A stretch of DNA of 64,000 bases from Microcaldota archaeon (GTDB lineage Archaea; Micrarchaeota; Micrarchaeia; Micrarchaeales; Micrarchaeaceae). The stretch lies in assembly GCA_030040895.1 (NCBI GenBank), contig JASHSJ010000031.1, positions 1 through 64,000 of the forward strand. The letters run 5' to 3'. Shown here in pieces: positions 39,025 through 48,163 of the stretch; the stretch's first letter is position 1, and the number at the start of each line of letters is the position of its first letter. Position numbers and translations under genes: made by a program. A model generated the notes under the pieces. That model searched no databases. It had not been told where the DNA came from and saw only the letters and a list, made by a program, of their open reading frames with translations.

Positions 39025-40248
39025 TCATTGCCTGTATTTCAGCATGCCCGCAACCCCGCCAAATCCCATCAGAAGCTGCTTGCCGTACTGCGTGCTGTCG
39101 GACACGAACGTTATCTCTATTCCTTGCTTGTCTGCCATGTCTACGAGCTCCTCTATCGCATCGCTTTGCTTCGTGACCTCCAGCGTTCCGCCGCAGTCGT
39201 GCTTTGAAAGGCGCTTGTTGCCCGATTCTATTGCGTCGAGCTCCTTGCCGCAGTTGCTGCACTTGTAGTGGACGTTCCAGAGATCGGCCCCCTCGCTGAT
39301 AATTATCTTGCTTATGTTGCCTGACATCAGGGCGTTTAACACTTTTTCGTAGCCGTAAACTGCAAGGCTGCCCTTCGCAACCTCGTTGAGGAAGCGTTCC
39401 ATCACCGCACGCTCCTGCATCATGGACTGCTCCTCGAGGACTTCCTTAGACCTTTCAAGTAGTTCGTTTATTCCCTCATCTTCGTCCGTATATCCTGTAT
39501 TGAAGACCCCGAGAACTTTTATCTGATAGTTAAGATTCTTCGAGGAAAGGAAGTCCTCCTTGGCTGGACCAGGCCCACCGACAACTAGAGCCTTTATTTT
39601 GAACTCGTTCTTCGCATATAGTTCGTTGATCGAATCCGCCACCCTCTTGTAATATTCCTCGATGCTCTCCGATATGAGCCTCTGATACCTGTTTTGTGAT
39701 TGTCCGCCCTTCCTTATCTTCGCGTGTGCGAGCGAATGGATCTTCTTTTCAACCATTACGCTTGACCCCTTGAGCAGTGCAACGGTCGCATCCCTGCCGT
39801 CCATGACAACCAGCGCATACATCTCCTTTGCCTCGATCATGGATTCTATCGGATCGAGAAGGAATACGGAATCACATCTGTAGATGTTTGACTTCAGGGG
39901 ACTTGGCGGCTCCATTGAAAATAATTCTATGTCGGGCTTTGACTGCTCGCTCGATATGTTGCCACAGAATATGGCAAGCCCGTTCTTTGGAGGCGCTTTG
40001 TAGAGCTTTAGATAGGAAAGGATTTTGTCTATCGCTCCCTGGACGTTCGTCCTTGTTGTCTTTGACTTGATGTTTGACGCCTGGCCATGCTCTTCCCTCA
40101 GCTTGCTGGTAACGTCAGATATCTGCGCTCCTGGTGGGACATAGAGGCTTATCAGCTCGGTTCCACTGCCTCTGATCTTCGAAAGCCTTTTCAGTTCCCT
40201 CCTTATGCTATACTCCTTTTTCATAACTATGCGCCAGCGGCATGACAA
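39025..40248 (-). CDS. prf1: Peptide chain release factor aRF1
   Basis: GTELISLYVPPGAQISDVTSKLREEHGQASNIKSKTTRTNVQGAI, GPGPAKEDFL; start likely MKKEYS at 40224. Confidence 0.95.
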   Translation of the reverse strand: MSCRWRIVMKKEYSIRRELKRLSKIRGSGTELISLYVPPGAQISDVTSKLREEHGQASNIKSKTTRTNVQGAIDKILSYLKLYKAPPKNGLAIFCGNISSEQSKPDIELFSMEPPSPLKSNIYRCDSVFLLDPIESMIEAKEMYALVVMDGRDATVALLKGSSVMVEKKIHSLAHAKIRKGGQSQNRYQRLISESIEEYYKRVADSINELYAKNEFKIKALVVGGPGPAKEDFLSSKNLNYQIKVLGVFNTGYTDEDEGINELLERSKEVLEEQSMMQERAVMERFLNEVAKGSLAVYGYEKVLNALMSGNISKIIISEGADLWNVHYKCSNCGKELDAIESGNKRLSKHDCGGTLEVTKQSDAIEELVDMADKQGIEITFVSDSTQYGKQLLMGFGGVAGMLKYRQ

Positions 40249-40254
40249 ATGCTG

Positions 40255-40647
40255 CTATATGCTTTGGACGTCCTTCGATTCAGCATATCCGGCAATCTGG
40301 TTTACTAGCTTTTTATCCGTAGTGACAAGCGGTATATTCATCGCCCTCGCAAAATAAGCATAGGAAGAGTCATAAAAAGAAAGTTTGTATTTGTTTGCCA
40401 AAGCCAGAATACGCCCTTCATGGCCGTTTACGCCCAAAATCGTCATGCTATCGAGCGCATCTACCGCAAGTCTCATTATTTTTTCCTGTTCGCTTCCTGT
40501 CATTCTTTTATGCAGAGCCCCCTCCTTCCATACTATATTTCCAATTTCGTATTTAGCAAGATCTAGAGTATAATTGCCTACAAGTTTACCGATGACGTCT
40601 GGCCCCAGGGCGTTGTAGATCGCAGAGGAATCAAAAAGATATTTCAT
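40255..40647 (-). CDS. vapC: PIN-domain toxin VapC
   Basis: YLFDSSAIYNAL...YDSSYAYFARAMNIPLVTTDKKL. Confidence 0.85.
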   Translation of the reverse strand: MKYLFDSSAIYNALGPDVIGKLVGNYTLDLAKYEIGNIVWKEGALHKRMTGSEQEKIMRLAVDALDSMTILGVNGHEGRILALANKYKLSFYDSSYAYFARAMNIPLVTTDKKLVNQIAGYAESKDVQSI

Positions 40648-40886
40648 CGGCCATCCCTGTCTTCCCTTATATCACGGACTATATCCCCAGGAGGTATCTT
40701 TTTCAGTATCCTGCTCATCTCGCTGGCCTTTTTTCTTAGCACAGCTATCTTCTCCTTCTTTAATTCTTCCTCCAGCCCCACCCTGAATGCCCGGGATGGG
40801 CGAATGCCCAAGCGCCGCATCTTTTGCCTAAGTCTGCTTGGTATCTTTGCAGATACGGTTACGAATGTTTGTGCCATATTCAACAT
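40644..40886 (-). CDS. vapB: VapB-type antitoxin
   Basis: Small basic ORF with 4-nt overlap to vapC; VSAKIPSRLRQKMRRLGIRPSRAFRVGLEEELKK. Confidence 0.7.
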   Translation of the reverse strand: MLNMAQTFVTVSAKIPSRLRQKMRRLGIRPSRAFRVGLEEELKKEKIAVLRKKASEMSRILKKIPPGDIVRDIREDRDGR

Positions 40887-40941
40887 TTAAGTACAAACAG
40901 ATATATAAATCTTACCCATATACTACCTAAAATAGTATTTT

Positions 40942-42273
40942 TCATCCAATCGTGCTCTTTCCCATATATGGGGCTAGCGCTTCAGGAACAGAAATCCTGC
41001 CCGAGCTGTCGCTGTAGTTCTCCGCTATGGCCACCAGCATGCGCTCAGCAGATATTGCGGTGCCATTGAGTGTGTGGACGTACTTTCGTTCATTGCCCTC
41101 GTCATATTTTATGTCAAGCCTCAGGCTCTGCCAATCTCCGACATTCGAGCAGGACATGAGCTCCCTGTATCTCTCCTGGCTTGGCATGTAAACTTCTACG
41201 TCAAATGACCTGTAGTCCTTGGCGCTGAGGTCTCCTATGCATATCTCTACGACACGGTATGGGAGATCTAGCTTCTTCATTATGTCTTCTATGTTATGTA
41301 TCAGTTCTTCATGGTATTTTTCTGAATCTTCTGGCTTGCAGAATATGAACTGCTCGACCTTGTTGAACTGATGTAAGCGGAATATGCCTTTTGTGTCCTT
41401 TCCGTGGGCTCCGGCCTCTCTCCTGAAGCACGGGCTTATCCCGACGTATTTGAGCGGTAGTTCCTTTCCATTGAAAACCTCCTCCGCGTGCATAGCCGCA
41501 AGCGGATGTTCGGCAGTTCCAACAAGAAAGAGGTCTTCTTCCATGTGCTCATAGTCTGTTCTTTTGCCTGCCTCTGCCGTGTCAGTTACCTTGTATAGCG
41601 TTTCTTCAAAGGTTCCGAGCGGCACAGCTCCCCTGTAGTATTTCTGCTTCATGAGAAACGGCGGCTCCACCGGGATGTAGCCCTTCCTAGTCAGTTCATC
41701 GAGAGCGAATCTGAGCACCGATTGCTCCAGGAGCACAAGGTCCCTCTTTAGTATGTAGAATCTTGCACCGCCCACCTTTGCCGCCCTCTCAACGTCTATC
41801 ATGTCGAGCTTGGATAGTATTTCCTCGTGGCTTGGAGAGCTCTTCTTCTTTGGCGTGCCCCATTTCCTGACTTCAGGATTATCCGCATCGCTCTCCCCAT
41901 TTGGGACTTTTGGATGGACAAGATTTGGCAACGATATGAGCAGCTTTTCTATCCTGTCTTCATAAGTAGGAAGGGTCGATTCCATCTCAACTATCTCTTC
42001 CTTGAGCTTGCCTAGCTCAGTTATCCGTTCGCTAACGTCCATGCTTTTTTTCTTTGCCTCCGAGACCTCAAGGCTCGCCCTGTTCCTTCTTGACTGGAGG
42101 TCCTGCAGCTTTGTCTTCATGGCTCTCCATTCCTCGTCAAGCTTGAGTAGTTCATCGAGCGGATACGCGCTCTTCCTTCTTGCAAGTGCATCCCTCACTA
42201 TATCAAGGCGTTCCCTCACTAAGCGCGTTGTGAACACAGAATTCCCTCTCAGAGCTATTGGAAATGAAAGCAT
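40942..42273 (-). CDS. serS: Seryl-tRNA synthetase
   Basis: Coiled-coil N-arm; GYIPVEPPFLMKQ, CFRREAGAHGKDTKGIFRLHQFNKVEQF, EVYMPSQERYRELMSCSNVGDWQSLRL. Confidence 0.95.
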   Translation of the reverse strand: MLSFPIALRGNSVFTTRLVRERLDIVRDALARRKSAYPLDELLKLDEEWRAMKTKLQDLQSRRNRASLEVSEAKKKSMDVSERITELGKLKEEIVEMESTLPTYEDRIEKLLISLPNLVHPKVPNGESDADNPEVRKWGTPKKKSSPSHEEILSKLDMIDVERAAKVGGARFYILKRDLVLLEQSVLRFALDELTRKGYIPVEPPFLMKQKYYRGAVPLGTFEETLYKVTDTAEAGKRTDYEHMEEDLFLVGTAEHPLAAMHAEEVFNGKELPLKYVGISPCFRREAGAHGKDTKGIFRLHQFNKVEQFIFCKPEDSEKYHEELIHNIEDIMKKLDLPYRVVEICIGDLSAKDYRSFDVEVYMPSQERYRELMSCSNVGDWQSLRLDIKYDEGNERKYVHTLNGTAISAERMLVAIAENYSDSSGRISVPEALAPYMGKSTIG

Positions 42274-42304
42274 ATAAAGAATGCGCTCGATAATATCCTG
42301 CCGC

Positions 42305-42388
42305 GCAGGGGTGGCGGAGCCTGGTCAAACGCGCAAGGCTTAGGACCTTGTGCCTTAGGGCTGCGAGAGTTCAAATCTCTCCCCCTGC
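42305..42388 (+). tRNA. tRNA-Leu (anticodon UAG)
   Basis: 7-bp acceptor GCAGGGG/CCCCTGC; anticodon stem-loop CAAGG-CTTAGGA-CCTTG; long variable arm; GAGAGTTCAAATCTCTC T-arm; 84 nt, CCA not encoded. Confidence 0.93.
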
Positions 42389-42426
42389 ATATAAGAAAGT
42401 TTGCTAGCAAGACTTAGTGAAAAGCC

Positions 42427-44136
42427 ATGTACACACTTGGCATATGGGACGGCCATGACTCAGGGGCAGCGCTGATAGAAGGGAACAGCGTCATATTCGC
42501 AGCTAACGAGGAGCGATTTACCAAGAGGAAGCTGGAAGTGCACTTTCCAATACATTCCATAAACGCAGCTCTTAAGTACGCCGGACTAAAGCCCAGCGAC
42601 GTGGAGAAAGTCGCATTTACAACCACGGAGCTAACAAAGACTCTGGAGCGGGCGTTTCCTTACATGAAAGAAAATTACTACCAATTCAGGAGGAGGAAGC
42701 AGCTCAGGCCAAGGTTCGAGAATGCGAGGCACAATCTGAAGTACAGGATGACAAGCATAGGCGTAGTGCCATTTTCTACTTCGATAAGCAAGGGCATAGT
42801 TGCAAGAAACCTCCGCCACATGGGATTTGCGAAGTTCAAGCTTGATGTCGTTGAACACCATACCGCCCACGCCGCGGGTGCTGCGTTCACTTCACATATG
42901 AAGAACGGGGCTATAATAACGCTTGACGGTGTTGGCGATGGGATATGCGGCAGCGTAAATATCCTTGAGAACGGCGAGTTCACAAGGAAGCAGAGCATAA
43001 GTGTCAGAGACTCGATTGGCATATTCTACGAACAGGTCACAAATGTACTCGGGATGCGCGAGATGGAAGACGAGGGCAAGATAATGGCGATGTCATGCTA
43101 TTCGTATCCATTTCCATTCGAGGAGAACAAGCTGAGGGATTTTTTCATAGTCACCGGAACGCTCATCAGGGCAAAGTATGGCCCCACCAAGCAGTTCGAG
43201 ATGCTGCAGAGGATAGCATGGCAAACTCCAAGAGAGCAGTTCTCATACATGGCGCAGCAGCTGATCGAGAACGTTATGGCGAAATACGTTAGCAATGTCC
43301 TAGACAGATACAGCATGTCTGACGTCGCGTTCGCGGGGGGAGTTTTCGCAAACGTCAAGGCCAACATGTGCGTAAGGAACCTTGAACAGCTCCGCCACTG
43401 GTACGTGTTCCCGCACATGGGCGATGGAGGCATAGCGCTGGGATCGGCGCTATATTCAAGCTATCTTGAAAATGGAACAACTGATTATAGGTTTAATGCG
43501 TATCTTGGCAACGAATACACAAAAGACGAAACGCTTGCAGTACTCAAGAAGGACCGCAGCCTCATCTTCCAGGAGGAAAGTCCATTCGACCACACGTCTC
43601 ACGCCGCAGAGCTCCTTGGCATGGGAAATTATCTCCTCTGGTTCCAGGGGCGCATGGAATACGGCCCCAGGGCGCTGGGCAACAGGAGCATAGTTGCAAG
43701 GAGCGACCAGGAAGAGGTAAAGGACCGCCTCAATCTTTATGTCAAGAAGAGGGAGTGGTTCCAGCCCTTCGCTCCGTCAGTGCTTGAAGACGATGTCGGC
43801 AGAATCGTTGAATACGATGGCAAAGGCCTTGACAAATACATGACTATGGCGTACATGGTGAAGAAGGAGATGAGGGAGCACGCAAAATCCGTAATGCACA
43901 TAGACGGATCTGCGAGGCCGCAGATGGTAGGAGAAGAGAATCTCATTTACATGAACCTCATAAGGAAGGTCAAAGGAAGAATGGGCAATGGAATAGTCAT
44001 GAACACGAGCTTCAACATACACGGATACCCAATAGTCATGGAGCCGGGTGATGCTGTTGGCGTGCTCAAGGCAACGAAGTCGAAGTACCTTTTCATAAAC
44101 GGCATCTTTGTGACAAACAGGGCTGGTGTTTATTGA
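42427..44136 (+). CDS. NodU/CmcH-family carbamoyltransferase
   Basis: LGIWDGHDSGAALIEGN, EHHTAHAAGAAF, FAGGVFANVKAN, WFQGRMEYGPRALGNRSIVA. Confidence 0.93.
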   Translation: MYTLGIWDGHDSGAALIEGNSVIFAANEERFTKRKLEVHFPIHSINAALKYAGLKPSDVEKVAFTTTELTKTLERAFPYMKENYYQFRRRKQLRPRFENARHNLKYRMTSIGVVPFSTSISKGIVARNLRHMGFAKFKLDVVEHHTAHAAGAAFTSHMKNGAIITLDGVGDGICGSVNILENGEFTRKQSISVRDSIGIFYEQVTNVLGMREMEDEGKIMAMSCYSYPFPFEENKLRDFFIVTGTLIRAKYGPTKQFEMLQRIAWQTPREQFSYMAQQLIENVMAKYVSNVLDRYSMSDVAFAGGVFANVKANMCVRNLEQLRHWYVFPHMGDGGIALGSALYSSYLENGTTDYRFNAYLGNEYTKDETLAVLKKDRSLIFQEESPFDHTSHAAELLGMGNYLLWFQGRMEYGPRALGNRSIVARSDQEEVKDRLNLYVKKREWFQPFAPSVLEDDVGRIVEYDGKGLDKYMTMAYMVKKEMREHAKSVMHIDGSARPQMVGEENLIYMNLIRKVKGRMGNGIVMNTSFNIHGYPIVMEPGDAVGVLKATKSKYLFINGIFVTNRAGVY

Positions 44137-45905
44137 TGATATCTCCGGCTGGCCTGGAAGAATATGCGTTTACCATTGGAATATTGATAGCGTTCCTCGG
44201 AACCATATTCTTTGCAGTGCGCGGCAGGAAGGACATAATATCAGTTTGCAGGTCTGCCGGGATAAAAAAGAATCATTTGCTCATCGGAGTGGCGCTTGTA
44301 GTGCTGTTCCTGGCTGTCGAGCTCTCACTCGTAATGCCGACGCAGCTCCTGTTCTTTGATGATGTCATATACCAGAGCATGTCGCTGCATCTCATAAACC
44401 TGGGTCAGGCATGGATGTGCAACTACGGCACTCCGACGATGTGCTACATAGGTCAGATATTCCACGAGCCAATAGGCACTTCGTTCGACATAGCAATAGG
44501 ATTCCTCATATTCGGGGTTTCAAGGAACGTGGGCTACGCTGTCGGCGTTGCGATGGCAGCAGTATCTGTATTTCTGACTTATCTAGTCGCGTTCCTGCTG
44601 TTCAGGGACTTCAAGTCAGCTGCATTCTCCGGCCTGCTCATGGCGCTATCCCCTATAGTGCTGGTCTGGGCCATGCCTACCAATTCTGACATGCACTTCC
44701 TTGCATATTCGCTGGTTGCAGTTTTCTTCCTTCTCGTTTTCAGGGAGAAGGAGAATGTAAACACCTTCGGGACGCTTGCGCTTTCGCTGGCTCTCGTGTC
44801 GTACATGAAGATAATCGCGATGCTCCTAGTTCCTGTTGCAATAATAATGTACATGGCTCTGGAAAAGGAAAGGCACAGCGGCGTAATACGCAGGACCTAC
44901 GCCAAGATCAGGAAGAATATAGGAAAAACTGCTGTGCTCGCGATCCTGCTGCTCGCTTTCATATCGCTTACAATAAGCGTAGTGTATGCATACACACAGA
45001 ACACTCCTGGCAATTTCGGCGAGCAGGGATCTCCGGTACAGAACAGCTGCGACAACCTGATGCAGACCATAACATCAGAATCGGACTTCGGGATTCAACT
45101 CTTTGAGTTCAACGTGTGCGGAAACCTGCTTTTCTGGCTCGATACATACCAGAGCCAGTACATAATGCAGCCTGTGTTCTTCACTGCGCTGATGCTTGTT
45201 GGCGGGACAGTGCTGGCCTTCAGGAGGAAGTGGGCCCTGCTTGCCATCGCCATATGGCTTCTGTCGTTCTTCCTAGTCTATACGGCGTTCTACGCTGGCG
45301 ATGTGCTATACGGGGTTGATTGGAGGTTCATGCTTAGCACCATAGCCCAGGCCAGCATCCTTGGTGGCTTCTGCTGCTCGATGGCAATAAGCACCGCCGG
45401 AAGCCTTCCAAAGAAATTCCTGAGGAAAAAGGAACTGAAGAAGATGAAGTCATTTCCAAGCGGAATAAGGCTGGGTGTAGCCATAGTTCTGGTCGGGCTC
45501 ATAGCCGGATCAGTATACCTTCTAGTTCCATATCTTGCGGTCAATCCTTCCCAGATACCGCAGGCGGGCGACGCCAGATTCTACGAGGGCATGGTATACA
45601 ATTCCAGCTCCGTCATACCAAAGTCGTGCATTGTATTCAGCTACGACCCCACGCTCTTCTTCCTTAACAACAGGTCAGCTGCGCAAATGTACTTCCTTTA
45701 CAACAGCACCTTCATCCAGCAGGCGTCGTCGCAGTACAGCTGCATGGTGCTCGACTATGGATACTGGTGCTATACCCCAAACAACGACTGCGAGGGCGTC
45801 AACCAATCATACAATCTCAGCCCGCTCTATCTCAGCACCTACAAACCGCTCAACAGGACATACGGATTCTACTACATAACTCCGAAGGCCAATGACACCC
45901 AGTGA
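44133..45905 (+). CDS. GT-C type membrane glycosyltransferase (GT39/ArnT-like)
   Basis: 590 aa polytopic; LLFFDDVIYQSMSLHLINLGQA acidic first loop; TM-rich N-half. Confidence 0.65.
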   Translation: MMISPAGLEEYAFTIGILIAFLGTIFFAVRGRKDIISVCRSAGIKKNHLLIGVALVVLFLAVELSLVMPTQLLFFDDVIYQSMSLHLINLGQAWMCNYGTPTMCYIGQIFHEPIGTSFDIAIGFLIFGVSRNVGYAVGVAMAAVSVFLTYLVAFLLFRDFKSAAFSGLLMALSPIVLVWAMPTNSDMHFLAYSLVAVFFLLVFREKENVNTFGTLALSLALVSYMKIIAMLLVPVAIIMYMALEKERHSGVIRRTYAKIRKNIGKTAVLAILLLAFISLTISVVYAYTQNTPGNFGEQGSPVQNSCDNLMQTITSESDFGIQLFEFNVCGNLLFWLDTYQSQYIMQPVFFTALMLVGGTVLAFRRKWALLAIAIWLLSFFLVYTAFYAGDVLYGVDWRFMLSTIAQASILGGFCCSMAISTAGSLPKKFLRKKELKKMKSFPSGIRLGVAIVLVGLIAGSVYLLVPYLAVNPSQIPQAGDARFYEGMVYNSSSVIPKSCIVFSYDPTLFFLNNRSAAQMYFLYNSTFIQQASSQYSCMVLDYGYWCYTPNNDCEGVNQSYNLSPLYLSTYKPLNRTYGFYYITPKANDTQ

Positions 45906-45957
45906 CATAAATCCAAACCTATTTATAGCTTGACAGGATTATTTCTGCAGTGAAGAG

Positions 45958-46710
45958 ATGGGAAGCATTCACGGCGGGGCCAGACCCGCGATCCTGATTG
46001 CGGCATTGTTCCTGCTTGCCCTGATGCTGCAGGCACATTCGCAAAGCATTTCAATAGACGGCAGCACCACAAGCCCGCAGGTTTACGCCAGCGATACTCA
46101 GGTTAACTATATCGTTACGGGAAATAACGGAGACCAGGTAATGATAGTATACTGCCCCAGCGCATCATACAGCAGCGCAAACTGCTATACATCAACCACG
46201 TGCACTTCATCATGCACAGGAACGATAGCCGCGGGCCAATTCTTTGCGAGCGACTGCCTCGATTACACCATATTCTCTGGCACCGAGAGCACCGGAACGA
46301 CTTTGTACGTCGGTTTCCTTGACAATGACAATCCGGAGTCGCAGTGGATAGAGGTGCAGATAAGCGGGGGTGGCACAGCGTGCGGTGGCGGCGGTGGCGG
46401 CGGAGGAGGCAACACGTTCGCGCCAACCAGCGTAACGAATACGATATGCTCGATCTATTATGACATAAACACCACGCTCTACGTGCTTGCTCTCGCAATA
46501 ATGCTGCTCGGCGGAGCCATATACGGAGGCGCAAACCTTCTTCCTGGCCAGACCAGGGGTGCGGTGCAGGCATACGGCATGGGCTTGATAATGGGCGGCA
46601 CAGTGGGTGCCATAATAGGCATAGCAGCGCCATGGCTGGTGGGCTCAATAACCACGCAGAATGTTGCAAACGTATTGACTAGCACCTGTCCGCAGTTTAT
46701 CTGGACCTGA
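45958..46710 (+). CDS. Secreted protein with C-terminal two-TM pilin-like module
   Basis: Signal peptide; Cys-rich ectodomain; GGGGGGGGG linker; CSIYYDINTTLYVLALAIMLLGGAIYGGANLLPG...STC (46447-46689, 81 residues). Confidence 0.75.
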   Translation: MGSIHGGARPAILIAALFLLALMLQAHSQSISIDGSTTSPQVYASDTQVNYIVTGNNGDQVMIVYCPSASYSSANCYTSTTCTSSCTGTIAAGQFFASDCLDYTIFSGTESTGTTLYVGFLDNDNPESQWIEVQISGGGTACGGGGGGGGGNTFAPTSVTNTICSIYYDINTTLYVLALAIMLLGGAIYGGANLLPGQTRGAVQAYGMGLIMGGTVGAIIGIAAPWLVGSITTQNVANVLTSTCPQFIWT

Positions 46711-46731
46711 GATTTGGTGCTAGGGGATAAA

Positions 46732-48153
46732 ATGAGGAAGCTCTGCACCATTCTTTCTGAATCCTTTGTTGCTTTCGCAATCATCATGGCGGCAACCGCG
46801 ACTCATGTTCCTTATGCCGGCTCGCAGGCCGCTTCATTTGCCATAAACGTGTCACCATCAAACATAATACCCGGGGCATCAGTCAATCTGACTGCAATTG
46901 GAGCGTGGCTGGATATAGGGGCCCAGAGTTCGCAGCGCTGTCCCAGCGGCGTATGCACCTACCTATTGCCGCCCGCAAGCATGCTGAGCCTTCCCGCGTC
47001 GTGCACCGGGCTTTCAGCCGCGGAATGTTACTGCGGGCAGATAGTGAGCAGCCTAAGCTCCTATCCCGCATGCAATACGATATCAAATTCGCCGATATCG
47101 CTAAATCCGGCGAATATACCGTGCTATCTCAGCCCCTCCGGACCTACGGTTGCGCTGGGCGCCGGATATGACGGATACCAGAGCTACTACACTCCGCATA
47201 CTTTGCCGCAGAACTCGCTGCCGTACCTAGTGTGCTCTTACTACACTCCAAATGGAAATCCAGAATCAGAGAGCTTCTACACGCTGAACGCCTTTAACAT
47301 AACTCCCTCTTCAGCGGGCAGCGGCGGGCTGGAGCTGGGATCAAGCCCATCGCAGTTTGCGCTTGGCACGGCGCCGCTCCTTGCGCTGGGCGCCAGCCAG
47401 TATTACGAGTCACAGCTATCGGTTCCTAACCTGTGCGGACCTTATGGCAACTGCACCATCGAGTTTACAAACAGCAGCATCGGCTGCGTTGCCCCCCCGC
47501 CGTACAACGCGCCGTACAACATGCAGGACTGCAGCTGGCTGAACCCGGCCTCAAACGTTCCGTGCATACTGAGCACATATCCAAATAACGGAGTTAACAA
47601 CCTGAACGGCGGCGGCTATTCATACACGCAGCCGCTAAACACCGCATATCTCCCGAACGGCAATTATCTCGCGTGTGCTTATGACTATCTTGCTCCAGAC
47701 CTGGCCGGCATAGACACCGCAAATACTGGCATCATATCTCCGTTTACCGCAGTCACACAGGTCCTGTGCAGCGGAAACAGCTGCGTAGTTGCTCCGTATT
47801 CGGTCCCCACAAGCACTACATCAATAAACGCCGGGTTCTACGTGACCTTATTTCTGGGCGGGGCGCAGCCCATCATATCAAATACGCTTGGCAGTGCCAT
47901 ATGCTCGGTATATCTGCCGATAAACATGCTGTTCCTGATACTTGCCGTAACGCTCATGACAATAGGAGGAGCTCTCTACGCCCTGTCTACGGTCCTTCCC
48001 GGCGCAATGCAGGGCACCGTCCGCGGATACGCGATAGGCCTGGTCACTGTCGGCGCCGTATCCACAATAATATCCGTTGTAGCTATATGGGCGATAGCTG
48101 TCGGAACCAGCACGGCGCAGGCGAACGTAGTCAGCGTATGCAATATATTTTGA
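46732..48153 (+). CDS. Secreted Cys-rich protein with C-terminal two-TM pilin-like module
   Basis: CSVYLPINMLFLILAVTLMTIGGALYALSTVLPGAMQGTVRGYAIGL...SVC (47902-48141, 80 residues). Confidence 0.72.
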   Translation: MRKLCTILSESFVAFAIIMAATATHVPYAGSQAASFAINVSPSNIIPGASVNLTAIGAWLDIGAQSSQRCPSGVCTYLLPPASMLSLPASCTGLSAAECYCGQIVSSLSSYPACNTISNSPISLNPANIPCYLSPSGPTVALGAGYDGYQSYYTPHTLPQNSLPYLVCSYYTPNGNPESESFYTLNAFNITPSSAGSGGLELGSSPSQFALGTAPLLALGASQYYESQLSVPNLCGPYGNCTIEFTNSSIGCVAPPPYNAPYNMQDCSWLNPASNVPCILSTYPNNGVNNLNGGGYSYTQPLNTAYLPNGNYLACAYDYLAPDLAGIDTANTGIISPFTAVTQVLCSGNSCVVAPYSVPTSTTSINAGFYVTLFLGGAQPIISNTLGSAICSVYLPINMLFLILAVTLMTIGGALYALSTVLPGAMQGTVRGYAIGLVTVGAVSTIISVVAIWAIAVGTSTAQANVVSVCNIF

Positions 48154-48163
48154 TTGGGTTAGC

